From Alkalimonas cellulosilytica (lineage in GTDB: Bacteria; Pseudomonadota; Gammaproteobacteria; Enterobacterales; Alteromonadaceae), in NCBI RefSeq assembly GCF_036325985.1, contig NZ_JAUHLI010000018.1:10805-74804 (forward strand): DNA of 64,000 bases. The letters are read 5' to 3'. The position numbers were made by a program, and so were the translations under genes. Positions 33,291 to 41,337 of this stretch are shown here, one piece after another (within the stretch, counting starts at the first letter, position 1; every line of letters starts with the position of its first letter). The notes under the pieces were generated by a model. The model was not told the DNA's origin. It ran no database searches and worked only from the letters and a program-made list of their open reading frames with translations.

Positions 33291-34250
33291 TTAAAGGCAT
33301 GGCTCGTAAAACTCTAGCCAGGCGCCATCAGGTGTCTGTATCGCCAGAAGCTGGACAAGGCCATAGGGTGCCAATTCGAGCTTGCTTAGCGTTACTGGCA
33401 TAGGCACTTGATGTTTCAAAAGATGTTGTTCAAGTTGCTCGATGCCTTGAACCGGGAAGCGAATCCCTAACATGCCCAGGTTCGGGGGAGTATTGCCCTG
33501 GGTGTAATCCTTTCCTTTGGTTTGCTCAAAACAAACCAGTTCAATAGAGCCTCGCATTTCTCCATCAGGCTGCAAAATAGCCAATTGATAAGGCTCTGTG
33601 TGAGCTCGCTCAAAAGGAATACCAAGAACGTTTGGTCCGGGTTGTTCGGTCAGGTTTCCACTTTGGACTACGCATTGAAACCCAAGTATATCCTGATAAA
33701 AGGCCATACTTTTGGTAAAGTCCTGCACGATTTGGCTGGAGTTAAATATCTGGCTGATTGGCTGCATATGCTCCCAGCCTTGCAGTGGAGGTGATACCCG
33801 TTCGATAAAGGCAAAGCGAATATGGCTTTGATTGATAGCCAGCCACTCTTTTACCCGGGAGCTGCCTAAAAAAAACTCAACAGGTTCAGAGGCGCCACGC
33901 CAACCGAGTCTTGATAGTGCTGGCTGTAACGACTCCATTGACTTAATCCTAAGATTAAAATCGAAGGTGCCGCCATAATCCCAGCTTAGGTCATTGGCTC
34001 TCATCACGCTTTGGCTCAAATTGCTAAAGCGAATTAGTCGCAGGTATCCACTATCAATGCCTGTGTTTCCCAGTACTATCTCTTCAGCATTGGCTTCTGG
34101 GAATAGCTGCCATGCTCGAAGTAACCCTGGCTCTACCTGGCCCCGGTGGAGTTCTTGCCAACCACCATACTCGCAGAGCAGAGTCATCATAGGTGCAAAA
34201 TCGTTTACAATAGCAATGGCTTCCTGAAAAGCAGAGATTTTGAACGTCAT
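33291..34250 (-). CDS. VOC superfamily (glyoxalase/dioxygenase fold) protein
   Basis: 319 residues from ATG 34250 (GGGGAG in front); a longer frame would overlap the upstream gene. Two VOC modules: an N-terminal one starting at KISAFQEAIAIVNDFAPMMTLLCEYGGW and a clearer C-terminal one with SQIVQDFTKSMAFYQDILGF, GSIELVCFEQ and QTPDGAWLEFYEP. The Glu residues in these last strands could be metal ligands in the second module; the first module has no obvious His/Glu set. Function could be isomerase, lyase, dioxygenase or binding. Sits between the calycin-like protein and the FAD oxidase. Confidence 0.8.
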   Translation of the reverse strand: MTFKISAFQEAIAIVNDFAPMMTLLCEYGGWQELHRGQVEPGLLRAWQLFPEANAEEIVLGNTGIDSGYLRLIRFSNLSQSVMRANDLSWDYGGTFDFNLRIKSMESLQPALSRLGWRGASEPVEFFLGSSRVKEWLAINQSHIRFAFIERVSPPLQGWEHMQPISQIFNSSQIVQDFTKSMAFYQDILGFQCVVQSGNLTEQPGPNVLGIPFERAHTEPYQLAILQPDGEMRGSIELVCFEQTKGKDYTQGNTPPNLGMLGIRFPVQGIEQLEQHLLKHQVPMPVTLSKLELAPYGLVQLLAIQTPDGAWLEFYEPCL

Positions 34251-34272
34251 GCTTCTTATCTCCCCTCTACGC

Positions 34273-34776
34273 TCAGAATTGAGCGACGTCATCATAGGCG
34301 CTTTGAGTGTTTTCGTAACTTGCCCAATCTTTGGTGATAAACTGCTCATCAATCAGGGTTCGCTGCAACAGCTTTCCAGCCTTGAACCACTGCCATACAC
34401 GCGAACGGTACTTGCCACAATCAGATAATTGAATCATTTCGTAAAGGTGTAAGTCATCTTCATTGGTGCGAACCCAGTACAGCATGACAGTTCGATTAAA
34501 ATCATCCAAGGGTACTTCCGCAGCCCAGCCCTGTACTTCGGTATAAAAAATGATTTTGTTCCCTTCAATTTTGGTCGGAAAGTCACGCACTTCTTTACGG
34601 CCATCAGCCCAAAAGTAAAAGTTGGTCTGGTGGTAGACATCATCAGAAGGGAAACGGCACAAGAGCCTTGAACGGTGCTCATCAATTTTATCACCTTCAG
34701 GGCTGTAGTAGCGGTAATAGCCTTCCCAAACCCCTTCATGGCGAGACAGCAGCGGCATACGTTCTTTCAGTTTCAT
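34273..34776 (-). CDS. Calycin/DUF3598-like protein
   Basis: 167 residues, no signal peptide. The pattern RHEGVWEGYYRYYSPEGDKIDEH (about 12-34), QTNFYFWADGRKEVRDFP (about 50-67), a central IIFYTEVQGWAAEVPL and the C-terminal RVWQWFKAGKLLQRTLIDE (about 127-145) resembles DUF3598-type lipocalin-fold proteins. Calycins commonly bind bilins, hemes or other flat hydrophobic ligands, and CpcT/CpcS bilin lyases share this barrel. Family assignment is from memory. First gene of the leftward calycin-VOC-FAD oxidase operon, which looks like a ligand-handling oxidation unit. Confidence 0.7.
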   Translation of the reverse strand: MKLKERMPLLSRHEGVWEGYYRYYSPEGDKIDEHRSRLLCRFPSDDVYHQTNFYFWADGRKEVRDFPTKIEGNKIIFYTEVQGWAAEVPLDDFNRTVMLYWVRTNEDDLHLYEMIQLSDCGKYRSRVWQWFKAGKLLQRTLIDEQFITKDWASYENTQSAYDDVAQF

Positions 34777-34836
34777 AGTGATTTACCTGCGATTATTAGC
34801 AACCCATTGATGCTAACAACAACCAGAATTATGCCA

Positions 34837-34850
34837 TTGACAATTGGCAA
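34837..34850. promoter_or_regulatory. Weak FNR-like box for the calycin operon
   Basis: TTGAC-AATT-GGCAA, three mismatches from consensus, 61-74 bases before the leftward calycin-like start. Reported because its position matches the other boxes; it may be chance. Confidence 0.25.
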
Positions 34851-34914
34851 TCGAAGCGGCGCTGTTACTAAAGGTCCTTCAAAACCATGCTAAAACAATG
34901 GATATGCTTGATGA

Positions 34915-34928
34915 TTGATATCTGTCAA
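34915..34928. promoter_or_regulatory. FNR-type box upstream of membrane protein gene
   Basis: TTGAT-ATCT-GTCAA, one mismatch from consensus, 60-73 bases before the rightward ATG at 34988. A weak -10 (TAAGCT, 34951-34956) lies at the spacing expected for class II activation. Confidence 0.6.
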
Positions 34929-34987
34929 TGATGGAAAAAAGCGCCACTTCTAAGCTTTGCTGGTAAATACAAACAAAGGTGATTGGT

Positions 34988-35680
34988 ATGGAATTTATCA
35001 GTATGTATGAACTACCCATCCTACGATGGTTTCATATTGTGGCGATGGTGTATTGGTTGGGCGGTGAGTGGGGCGTTTTCCAGACTTCATTTCATGTCGT
35101 GAACCGTAAGCTTCCAATGCCAGAACGAAAACGGCATATGGAAACGGCCTATCGGATCGATATTTTAGCGCGCACCGGCATCATTATGTTGTTCCCGCTG
35201 GGGATGCATATGGGGTACTTGTGGGGAGTTCAGCCTTATGGGGGAGCCTGGCTGACAGGTATGTGGGTTTTCTTCTTTGGCTGGCTGGCTTTGTGTTGGG
35301 CTGCCTTTATCTACCGTGAAACTGATCGGGGATTGGTACTGACCAAGCTTGATGAAGCTATTCGGTATTTTGTGATTCCCGCCCTGGCAATTGCAAGTAT
35401 TGCCTCGTTATTGGGGTATGGGCCTTTTTCTGCCGGTGATGGCCAGAAGTGGTTTGCTATCAAAATGTTGATTTTCTCCGGTTTGCTGGTGATTGGTTTG
35501 CTGCTGCGTTTTATTATGCGAGAGTGGACGGTCATGTTCCGCAAACTTGCTGTGGATGGAGACAATCCTGAGGTAGAGAACCGGCTGGAAGAGTCTATCC
35601 GCTTCGGTCGTCGCTTGGCATACATCTACTGGATTGGTATTTTAACCACGGCGTTTTTCGGCGCGGTCAAGCCATTTTAA
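34988..35680 (+). CDS. Integral membrane protein, CopD/HemJ-like b-type-heme-binding fold
   Basis: 230 residues from ATG 34988 (AAAGGTG in front). Five or six membrane helices. The first, ILRWFHIVAMVYWLGGEWGVF (about 8-28), has an intramembrane His and WxGG pattern as in CopD/DUF2269/HemJ-like proteins; a second His-containing stretch is FPLGMHMGYLWG (about 69-80). KWFAIKMLIFSGLLVIGLLLR lies near the end. Heme binding and electron transfer in the inner membrane are plausible. True HemJ (protoporphyrinogen oxidase) identity is not supported strongly enough to name. Single-gene unit between an FNR box and a terminator. Confidence 0.7.
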   Translation: MEFISMYELPILRWFHIVAMVYWLGGEWGVFQTSFHVVNRKLPMPERKRHMETAYRIDILARTGIIMLFPLGMHMGYLWGVQPYGGAWLTGMWVFFFGWLALCWAAFIYRETDRGLVLTKLDEAIRYFVIPALAIASIASLLGYGPFSAGDGQKWFAIKMLIFSGLLVIGLLLRFIMREWTVMFRKLAVDGDNPEVENRLEESIRFGRRLAYIYWIGILTTAFFGAVKPF

Positions 35681-35709
35681 CTGCTGATGTGCTTTGTTTT
35701 GCCCATGTT

Positions 35710-35732
35710 GCCGCTGCAAAGCGGCTTTTTTT
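35710..35732 (+). terminator. Intrinsic terminator after the membrane protein gene
   Basis: GCCGCT (35710-35715), GCAA loop, AGCGGC (35720-35725), then seven T. GNRA-type tetraloop. Confidence 0.85.
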
Positions 35733-35750
35733 GTGCTTTATCCTATTGAA

Positions 35751-35764
35751 TTGACAAATATCAG
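35751..35764. promoter_or_regulatory. Weak FNR-like box upstream of the DUF1330 operon
   Basis: TTGAC-AAAT-ATCAG, two mismatches from consensus, 85-98 bases before the ATG at 35849. The TTGACA could alternatively be a plain -35 box. Confidence 0.35.
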
Positions 35765-35848
35765 CCAGGATTGAATTCTTGCTTTACTCGGCCTTTATAA
35801 TTCAGCAGTCTTAATGAAAGCACACACTCCATGCAATGAGGTTTTATT

Positions 35849-36151
35849 ATGGCGTCCTATCTGGTGATTCAGGCAGATGTGACCGATTGGGAGCGATTTA
35901 AAGCATACACCAGTCAGGTCCCGGCTTTGGTTCGTGCTTACGGTGGTGAATACATCGCTATGGATAATCAGCATGATGTATTGGAAGGCGACTATAAACC
36001 TGGCAGTGTCGTCATTTCAAGATGGCCGGATGAGGCAACTATACGTGCCTTCTGGCAATCGGACAGCTACCAGCAACTGATTGCTTTGCGTGACGGTACT
36101 GGGCATTTTCACGTCATGTTGGTTCATGGCTTAAACGGGAATAGTAAATGA
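35849..36151 (+). CDS. DUF1330 family small protein
   Basis: 100 residues, a single ferredoxin-like alpha/beta domain: SYLVIQADVTDWERFKAYTSQVPALVRAYGGEYIA (about 3-37), PGSVVISRWPDEATIRAFWQSDSYQQLIALR (about 52-82). This is the DUF1330 pattern, a dimeric barrel without known reaction. A second DUF1330 copy forms the C-terminal half of the exported CpcT-like protein at 40316-41254. ATGA overlap with the nitrilase-like gene. The shared domain suggests it handles the same ligand on the cytoplasmic side. Confidence 0.85.
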   Translation: MASYLVIQADVTDWERFKAYTSQVPALVRAYGGEYIAMDNQHDVLEGDYKPGSVVISRWPDEATIRAFWQSDSYQQLIALRDGTGHFHVMLVHGLNGNSK

Positions 36152-37215
36152 ACGCATATACAGCTCTGGCACTGCAAACCAAATGTTTTGCTGTAAACGC
36201 ACTGGGAGTTGATGACGCAAGAATGCAAATAGCGCAGAACCTGGAGCGGGTTCAACAGCAAGTTCGCGCCAGTAAAGCGTTTATCCGAACCCTGACTGGT
36301 GATGATGTCCGCTTGGTTGTTCTACCAGAGTATTTTTTGACGGGTTTCCCAACTACCGAATCGGTGCAAGAATGGCAAGCAAAGGCTGTACTATCGATTG
36401 ACGGCCCTGAGTACGAACGACTTTCGAAGATTGCTCAGGAAAATAAGCTGTATCTATCCGGTAATGTTTATGAAGCCGACTCTTACTTTCCCGAATTGTA
36501 TTTTCAGTGCTCTTTTCTGATCAATCCTTCGGGTGATGTCGTGTTGCGTTATCGACGCTTGATTTCAATGTTTGCCCCGACGCCGCATGATGTTTTGGAG
36601 AAATACCTGGACCACTATGGTTATGATGGGCTTTTCCCTGTCGCTGAAACTGAAATTGGTTGCATGGCTGCCATCGCTTCGGAAGAGATCCTGTACCCTG
36701 AAATTGCGCGTTGTCTGGCGATGAAGGGTGCTGAAGTATTGCTGCACAGCACTTCTGAAATTGCTGCTCCTGGCCTGACACCAAAAGATATCGCCAAGCG
36801 AGCAAGGGCGATTGAAAGCATGGCCTATCTGGTGTCCGCCAACAGCGGTGGCTTTTCAGGCATTCAATTACCACAACAATCATCGGATGGCATGTCAAAA
36901 ATTATTGATATGAAGGGCAGGGTACTGGCTGAGGCGTCGACGGGTGAAAGCATGGTAGCTCATGCCGAGTTGGATCTTGAGGTTCTGCGCCGCTACCGGG
37001 CAAAACCAGGTATGTCCAATTTGCTATCTAGGCAAAGAAATGAGCTTTTTGCACCCACTTATCAGCAATGCGTCTACCCAGCCAACAACATGTTGGATGA
37101 GCAACAACAAGTCATCTCAGTGAATCGTTCTCATTTTGAGGCGACGCAACTGGATGTTATTCGCTCTTTGAAAGCATCTGGCATCATTAAGCCAAACGGA
37201 GTTGTAATAAAATGA
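36148..37215 (+). CDS. Nitrilase-superfamily protein lacking the usual catalytic Cys and Lys
   Basis: 355 residues, carbon-nitrogen hydrolase fold. Glu61 (VLPEYFLTGFP) is in place. The Lys region reads LRYRRLISMF (133-142), Arg in place of Lys. The Cys elbow reads GCMAAIASEEILYPE (171-185): aligned to LCEDDAIYPE of the tandem nitrilase at 60096-61796, the nucleophile position is Ala177. Cys172 is five residues away. So it may be a non-catalytic homologue, a binding or scaffold protein, or an enzyme with altered chemistry. Coupled by ATGA to both neighbours (DUF1330 and aldehyde dehydrogenase). Confidence 0.82.
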   Translation: MNAYTALALQTKCFAVNALGVDDARMQIAQNLERVQQQVRASKAFIRTLTGDDVRLVVLPEYFLTGFPTTESVQEWQAKAVLSIDGPEYERLSKIAQENKLYLSGNVYEADSYFPELYFQCSFLINPSGDVVLRYRRLISMFAPTPHDVLEKYLDHYGYDGLFPVAETEIGCMAAIASEEILYPEIARCLAMKGAEVLLHSTSEIAAPGLTPKDIAKRARAIESMAYLVSANSGGFSGIQLPQQSSDGMSKIIDMKGRVLAEASTGESMVAHAELDLEVLRRYRAKPGMSNLLSRQRNELFAPTYQQCVYPANNMLDEQQQVISVNRSHFEATQLDVIRSLKASGIIKPNGVVIK

Positions 37216-38615
37216 AGATCCGTAATCCGAGGACTGGTCATTTAGATTTTAGTTTACGTGTTGTCTCGCATGATGAGGTAGCCCAGCTGGTTTCGCAGCT
37301 ACGATCTTCTCAGCCCCAGTGGTGGCAACTTGGCATGGCCGGACGTGTCAAGGTGATGCATAATTTTTCCGAGCAGTTAGTTGCCCATCGCGAAGCGCTC
37401 ATTGCTGCTGTTGCAGAGGATACTGGCCGCTGGGCTGAATCTGAGCTAGAGGTGGATGTGACAATCAACACTATCCATCGTTGGTGTAAAGATGCACCAG
37501 AGCTGCTTGCTGAGGCTCCACCAAGAAAAGCGCACCTTCCTTTTTTAGAGATTCAGCCAAGCTATCTTCCCTTTGACGTCGTGGGTGTGATTAGCCCTTG
37601 GAATTTTCCTCTTTTATTATCATTGGTCGATGCCATTCCCGCACTGTTGGCGGGGTGCTCGGTTATCATCAAGCCCAGTGAGGTCACCTCTCGATTTGTT
37701 GCTCCATTGCAAGAGGTCATCAAATCAACACCTGAACTATCTTCGGTTTTGAAGCTTGTGACTGGCGCTGGCGAAACTGGCCAAGCTGTGATTCAGCATG
37801 TCGATACCTTATGCTTTACCGGCAGTGTTGCTACCGGACGTCGTGTCGGGGAATTGTGTGCACAACAGTTTATTCCAGCTTTTTTAGAGCTGGGTGGGAA
37901 AGATGCAGCTATTGTGTGTGATGATGCCGATATTGAAGTGGCAAGCAGTGCGCTGTGCTGGGGAAGTATGGTGAATGCCGGACAATCCTGTATGAGTCTG
38001 GAACGTATCTATGTGCATGAAAACATTGCGGATGAATTTATTAGCCGTTTGGTTGAGAAAGTAAAAAAATTACGCCACAACTATCCGGATATTAAAGTTG
38101 GTGAAATCGGGCCTGTTATCTCAGATAAACAGGTGGCTGTGATCCGTCAGCAGCTTGACGACGCACTGCAAAAAGGAGCGCGTGCGCTTTGTGGAGGTCA
38201 CTTGTTGCAGCTTGGTGGCGGTTTCTATTGTGAGCCTACGGTGCTTGATCAGGTAAACAAGGATATGCTGATAGTTACCGAGGAAACCTTCGCCGCTATT
38301 GTGGTGGTGCAGCGGGTTCAGTCCAATGAAGAAGCTGTCCAGCTGGCCAATGACTCCAAGTATGGTTTATCTGCTGCCGTATTTAGTCAGGATATGGCGA
38401 ATGCCTATCAAATAGCGGCTGCCTTGAAAGCGGGAGGTATCAGTATCAATGATGCTTCTTTGACGGGGTTTGTGCATGAAGCTGAAAAGCAGTCTTTTCA
38501 ATGTTCTGGTATGGGAGGTTCCCGGATGGGTGCTGAATCTATCCGTCGTTTTATTCGGAAAAAGTCATTCATTCGAAATACCGGGGTTGCTTCGCCCTGG
38601 TGGTTCAAAGCCTGA
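37212..38615 (+). CDS. Aldehyde dehydrogenase family protein
   Basis: 467 residues. Full ALDH fold: GVISPWNFPLLLSLVDAIPALLAGCSVIIKPSE (about 118-150), TGSVATGRRVGELC (about 200-213), catalytic Glu in LELGGKDAAIV (about 224-234), catalytic Cys in NAGQSCMSLERIY (about 258-270), then TEETFAAIVVV. Oxidises an aldehyde to an acid (or acyl-CoA) with NAD(P). Translationally coupled to the nitrilase-like gene. One of three ALDHs in the window; aldehyde identity unknown. Confidence 0.9.
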   Translation: MKIRNPRTGHLDFSLRVVSHDEVAQLVSQLRSSQPQWWQLGMAGRVKVMHNFSEQLVAHREALIAAVAEDTGRWAESELEVDVTINTIHRWCKDAPELLAEAPPRKAHLPFLEIQPSYLPFDVVGVISPWNFPLLLSLVDAIPALLAGCSVIIKPSEVTSRFVAPLQEVIKSTPELSSVLKLVTGAGETGQAVIQHVDTLCFTGSVATGRRVGELCAQQFIPAFLELGGKDAAIVCDDADIEVASSALCWGSMVNAGQSCMSLERIYVHENIADEFISRLVEKVKKLRHNYPDIKVGEIGPVISDKQVAVIRQQLDDALQKGARALCGGHLLQLGGGFYCEPTVLDQVNKDMLIVTEETFAAIVVVQRVQSNEEAVQLANDSKYGLSAAVFSQDMANAYQIAAALKAGGISINDASLTGFVHEAEKQSFQCSGMGGSRMGAESIRRFIRKKSFIRNTGVASPWWFKA

Positions 38616-38636
38616 AACAGCTAAGGAAAGCTACGA

Positions 38637-39374
38637 ATGCAAAATAAGCAGGCAAAATACATTGAGTTAGGGGAGCTGCTTTTGCAGCAAATTTTGCGGG
38701 GCCATTACCCTCTCAGTGCTTTGTTGCCTACCGAGAAAGAGCTTTGTGCGCAGCATGGGATTAGTCGCCATACTGCGCGTGAGGGGTTGCGTTATATAGA
38801 GCGTATTGGTCTGGTGGAGCGTCGGCAAGGAGCCGGTACCCGTGTGATCCGAACCAATCTACCTGAGCAGATTAATCAGTTCACCCAATCGGTGCAGGAG
38901 CTGTTAGAGTTTGGTCAGCAAACGCGCTTTAGTATTGATGTCTGTCAGTTACTCATTACCGATAAAGACGAGATGTCGCGTTTGAAGTTTTCCCATCCCA
39001 GAGAGTACATTTATTTAGCGGGTGTTCGTTCTGAAGTGCATGACAAGAAGCCCATTTGCTATTCGAGTATTCAGCAGTTTCGTTACCACACTGACCTTTA
39101 TGCAAAAGATTTGGATAAAAAAACAGCGCTAAAGCAAATGATGCATTTGCTTAGCAGTTCAAATATTGGTCGGGTAGAACAAGAGTTTACCGCATGTCTT
39201 TTGACCAGTGATATGGCACAAAAGTTAAATGACCAGGCTCACTCTGCTGGGATGAGGGTGGTGCGAAAATATTTCTCGAAGCAAGGCGAGCTGGTGTTAC
39301 TTGCTGAAAGTATTTATCCAGCCCATCGATATCGTTACATTAATGTGCTGACGCCTGCATCCAAAAAACTGTGA
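38637..39374 (+). CDS. GntR-family transcriptional regulator, HutC/UTRA type
   Basis: 245 residues. N-terminal winged helix: LLLQQILRGHYPLSALLPTEKELCAQHGISRHTAREGLRYIERIGLVERRQGAGTRV (about 12-68). The C-terminal UTRA ligand domain runs from about 90 to 240 (REYIYLAGVRSEVHDKKPICYSSIQQF; YPAHRYRYINVL). Likely a local repressor sensing a pathway metabolite. Preceded by AAGGAAAG, at the end of the DUF1330-nitrilase-ALDH operon. Its stop is one base from the convergent stop of an FNR-family gene. Its operator is unknown; the GGACAAA/TTTGTCC dyad at 41381-41408 is one candidate. Confidence 0.9.
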   Translation: MQNKQAKYIELGELLLQQILRGHYPLSALLPTEKELCAQHGISRHTAREGLRYIERIGLVERRQGAGTRVIRTNLPEQINQFTQSVQELLEFGQQTRFSIDVCQLLITDKDEMSRLKFSHPREYIYLAGVRSEVHDKKPICYSSIQQFRYHTDLYAKDLDKKTALKQMMHLLSSSNIGRVEQEFTACLLTSDMAQKLNDQAHSAGMRVVRKYFSKQGELVLLAESIYPAHRYRYINVLTPASKKL

Positions 39375-39375
39375 C

Positions 39376-40077
39376 TTAATCATCTGCAAAATGATGAAGT
39401 GCTTCTTCATCCAGAATTGTTATTCGGTAATTGTTTTGAATACTGATCATGCCTTTCTTCTTAAGGCTGCTAAAACCCCTGCTTGCAGTTTCAAGTGACA
39501 TACCTAAATAATCAGCAATATCCTGGCGACTCATTGGCAGATAAAACTTACTTGTACCATGACCAATCCGATTGGACATGTCTAGCAGGAAGTGAGCCAG
39601 TCGCTGGTGAGCTGACTTTTGCCCCATAATAAACAGCTGATCCAGGATATAATTCAGCACATGATTGGTAAACTCATGGAAGCGCTTCGCAATGGCCGGA
39701 TAGCGTTCAAAAATGCTTTGGATAAGCTGTTTATTTATTTTAACGACGGTTCCATTACTTAATGCTCTGGCACTGAATGTGTAAAAAGAGAACTCAGAAA
39801 GGCCTAGTAGATTGCCGGTAAATAAAAAAGCAAACACGTGGCGGGACCCTTTGGAAGTAGAGCGTTCGAGCATAATCACCCCTGAGATGGGGATGTAGAT
39901 GAAGTCACTGGGATCTTTTTCTTTGAAAATGTAACAGTTTTCATTGATATGGATCTCTTGCGCGTGTTTCGATAGCTCTTCTAAGAAGCTGTTAGCACCT
40001 TCCAGTTCCTGAAAGTTCCGGCCAAAGCAGGATGCCAGTGAAGTTTTTATTGAAACTTTCGAGGTATCAATCGTCAT
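39376..40077 (-). CDS. Crp/Fnr-family transcriptional activator, copy 1
   Basis: 233 residues. The cAMP-binding-type beta-roll (about 40-120), long dimer helix and C-terminal HTH (183-210) are clear. The recognition helix SLETASR has the FNR triad Glu196, Ser199, Arg200, predicting TTGAT-type half-sites, which recur in this window. There is no N-terminal four-Cys iron-sulfur cluster; only Cys17 (SCFGRN) and Cys48 are present in the sensor half, so it is not a classical oxygen-sensing FNR and may bind another ligand. Paralogue at 42767-43471, with Cys17 conserved. Confidence 0.92.
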   Translation of the reverse strand: MTIDTSKVSIKTSLASCFGRNFQELEGANSFLEELSKHAQEIHINENCYIFKEKDPSDFIYIPISGVIMLERSTSKGSRHVFAFLFTGNLLGLSEFSFYTFSARALSNGTVVKINKQLIQSIFERYPAIAKRFHEFTNHVLNYILDQLFIMGQKSAHQRLAHFLLDMSNRIGHGTSKFYLPMSRQDIADYLGMSLETASRGFSSLKKKGMISIQNNYRITILDEEALHHFADD

Positions 40078-40225
40078 GGGCAGTCATCATCAATCCGTCA
40101 GTTTGGTATTTTGCATGAATTACCCTGCTAAGCTAGCAACTGGGTTGATAAAAAGCAATTCGTTTGAGTTCATCTTCCAGCTCTCTGTGCATTGAATCGA
40201 TGTTTGCATCTAAAGTGTTGGTTGC

Positions 40226-40239
40226 TTGATAAATGTCAA
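40226..40239. promoter_or_regulatory. FNR-type box upstream of the CpcT-like gene
   Basis: TTGAT-AAAT-GTCAA, one mismatch from consensus, 77-90 bases before the ATG at 40316. A -10 candidate TATAGG (40260-40265) lies about 30 bases from its centre. A weaker relative, TTGATAAAAAGCAA, lies at 40145-40158. Confidence 0.6.
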
Positions 40240-40315
40240 TGGGGATAGCTGGTGGGCTGTATAGGATTTTTTCTTTTGCCATTAAATCAACATCTGATGC
40301 TATGAAGGAATCAGT

Positions 40316-41254
40316 ATGAAGTTATTCAGTTACGTTTTACTGGGGGGCATCTTGCTGGCTAAACCTGTTTATGCCAGCAATGTGTTGCATGAGTATTTTG
40401 AGTTGGCTATCGGTTCTTTTGATACGGCTCAGCAGGCAGTAAAAGATGATCGTTATGCTGAAATAACCTGGCATATTGCTGAGATTTGGCCAGGCAATAA
40501 AGATGTACGCTGGACCTACGCTGAAAACTGGGCTCCAAATGCCGAACGCCCTTACCGTCAGCGTATTACTCGCTTTAAGATAGCTGAAGACGGAAGTATA
40601 AAAGCGGATGGTTTTTTTCTACCTGACCCTGAAGCGTTTATGGGCGCCTGGCAAGAGCCAGAGCGTTTTGCAACTCTGTTACCTGAGATGCTGCAGCCGG
40701 TTGCTGGATGTACTGTCTTGCTGGTGAAAACGGGCGTACAACGTTTTGAGGGCTCGACCCAGGGGCGACAGTGTCGCAACAATCACCGCGGTGCCAGCTA
40801 TATGATCTCGCAAACTCAGGTTAGTGTTGAAGGCTTCGTAAACTGGGACCGTGGCTTTAATGCCGATGGTGAGCTGGTCTGGGGGCCTGCGGCCGGTGGC
40901 TATCAGTTTCGCCCTGTTGGCGTAAACCAATGCAATGAGCCGGTGATTATGGTGGTCTATGGTGAGATTGCAGATCGTGCAGGTTTTGGCCGTTATGTAG
41001 GCGCTTTGGCGGAGAGTGGTTTGTACCAAAAGTACCAGGCTTATCATTTGGCATTTAGTCCGGCACTTGCGCAAATGGAAGGCAATCCACCAGCCAGTCG
41101 TGGCATGGTGTTAGCTCGTTTCCCCTGCCTGCAGGCTGCTAAGGACTTTTGGTACTCCGATGCGTACCAGGCCATTATCCCTTACCGGCAAGGCGTTGCA
41201 GAGTTCGAGGTGTCCTTCTTGCGCGAATTGCCTATACCAAACTACATTCATTAA
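40316..41254 (+). CDS. Exported CpcT/CpeT-like (bilin lyase fold) protein fused to DUF1330
   Basis: 312 residues. Signal peptide residues 1-20 (KPVYA/SN). Residues about 25-200 match the CpcT/CpeT chromophore-lyase pattern: ERPYRQRITRF (77-87), a conserved GC (131-132), RFEGSTQGRQC (143-153), GASYMISQTQVSVEGFVNWDRGF (159-181) and LVWGPAAGGYQFR (187-199). CpcT/CpeT enzymes bind phycobilins and attach them to phycobiliproteins in cyanobacteria. Residues about 210-305 are a DUF1330 domain. An exported, non-cyanobacterial version fused to DUF1330 is unusual and suggests a periplasmic bilin-binding protein. Family call is from pattern memory but covers several blocks. Confidence 0.8.
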   Translation: MKLFSYVLLGGILLAKPVYASNVLHEYFELAIGSFDTAQQAVKDDRYAEITWHIAEIWPGNKDVRWTYAENWAPNAERPYRQRITRFKIAEDGSIKADGFFLPDPEAFMGAWQEPERFATLLPEMLQPVAGCTVLLVKTGVQRFEGSTQGRQCRNNHRGASYMISQTQVSVEGFVNWDRGFNADGELVWGPAAGGYQFRPVGVNQCNEPVIMVVYGEIADRAGFGRYVGALAESGLYQKYQAYHLAFSPALAQMEGNPPASRGMVLARFPCLQAAKDFWYSDAYQAIIPYRQGVAEFEVSFLRELPIPNYIH

Positions 41255-41275
41255 TCACTAACTCACACGTGATGC

Positions 41276-41300
41276 TGCCGTGACCATTAAGGTTGCGGCA
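41276..41300 (+). terminator. Probable terminator after the CpcT-like gene
   Basis: Ten-base stem with two G-U pairs, TGCCGTGACC (41276-41285) and GGTTGCGGCA (41291-41300), followed by a T-rich but interrupted stretch. Confidence 0.55.
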
Positions 41301-41337
41301 ACTTTCTATTCGTTGTTTCTACATAAAATAACCCCAA

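Noticed and set aside
40145..40158. TTGATAAAAAGCAA as another FNR box
   Set aside because: Two mismatches in the right half; only 80 bases from a better box, so kept as a note and not as a feature.
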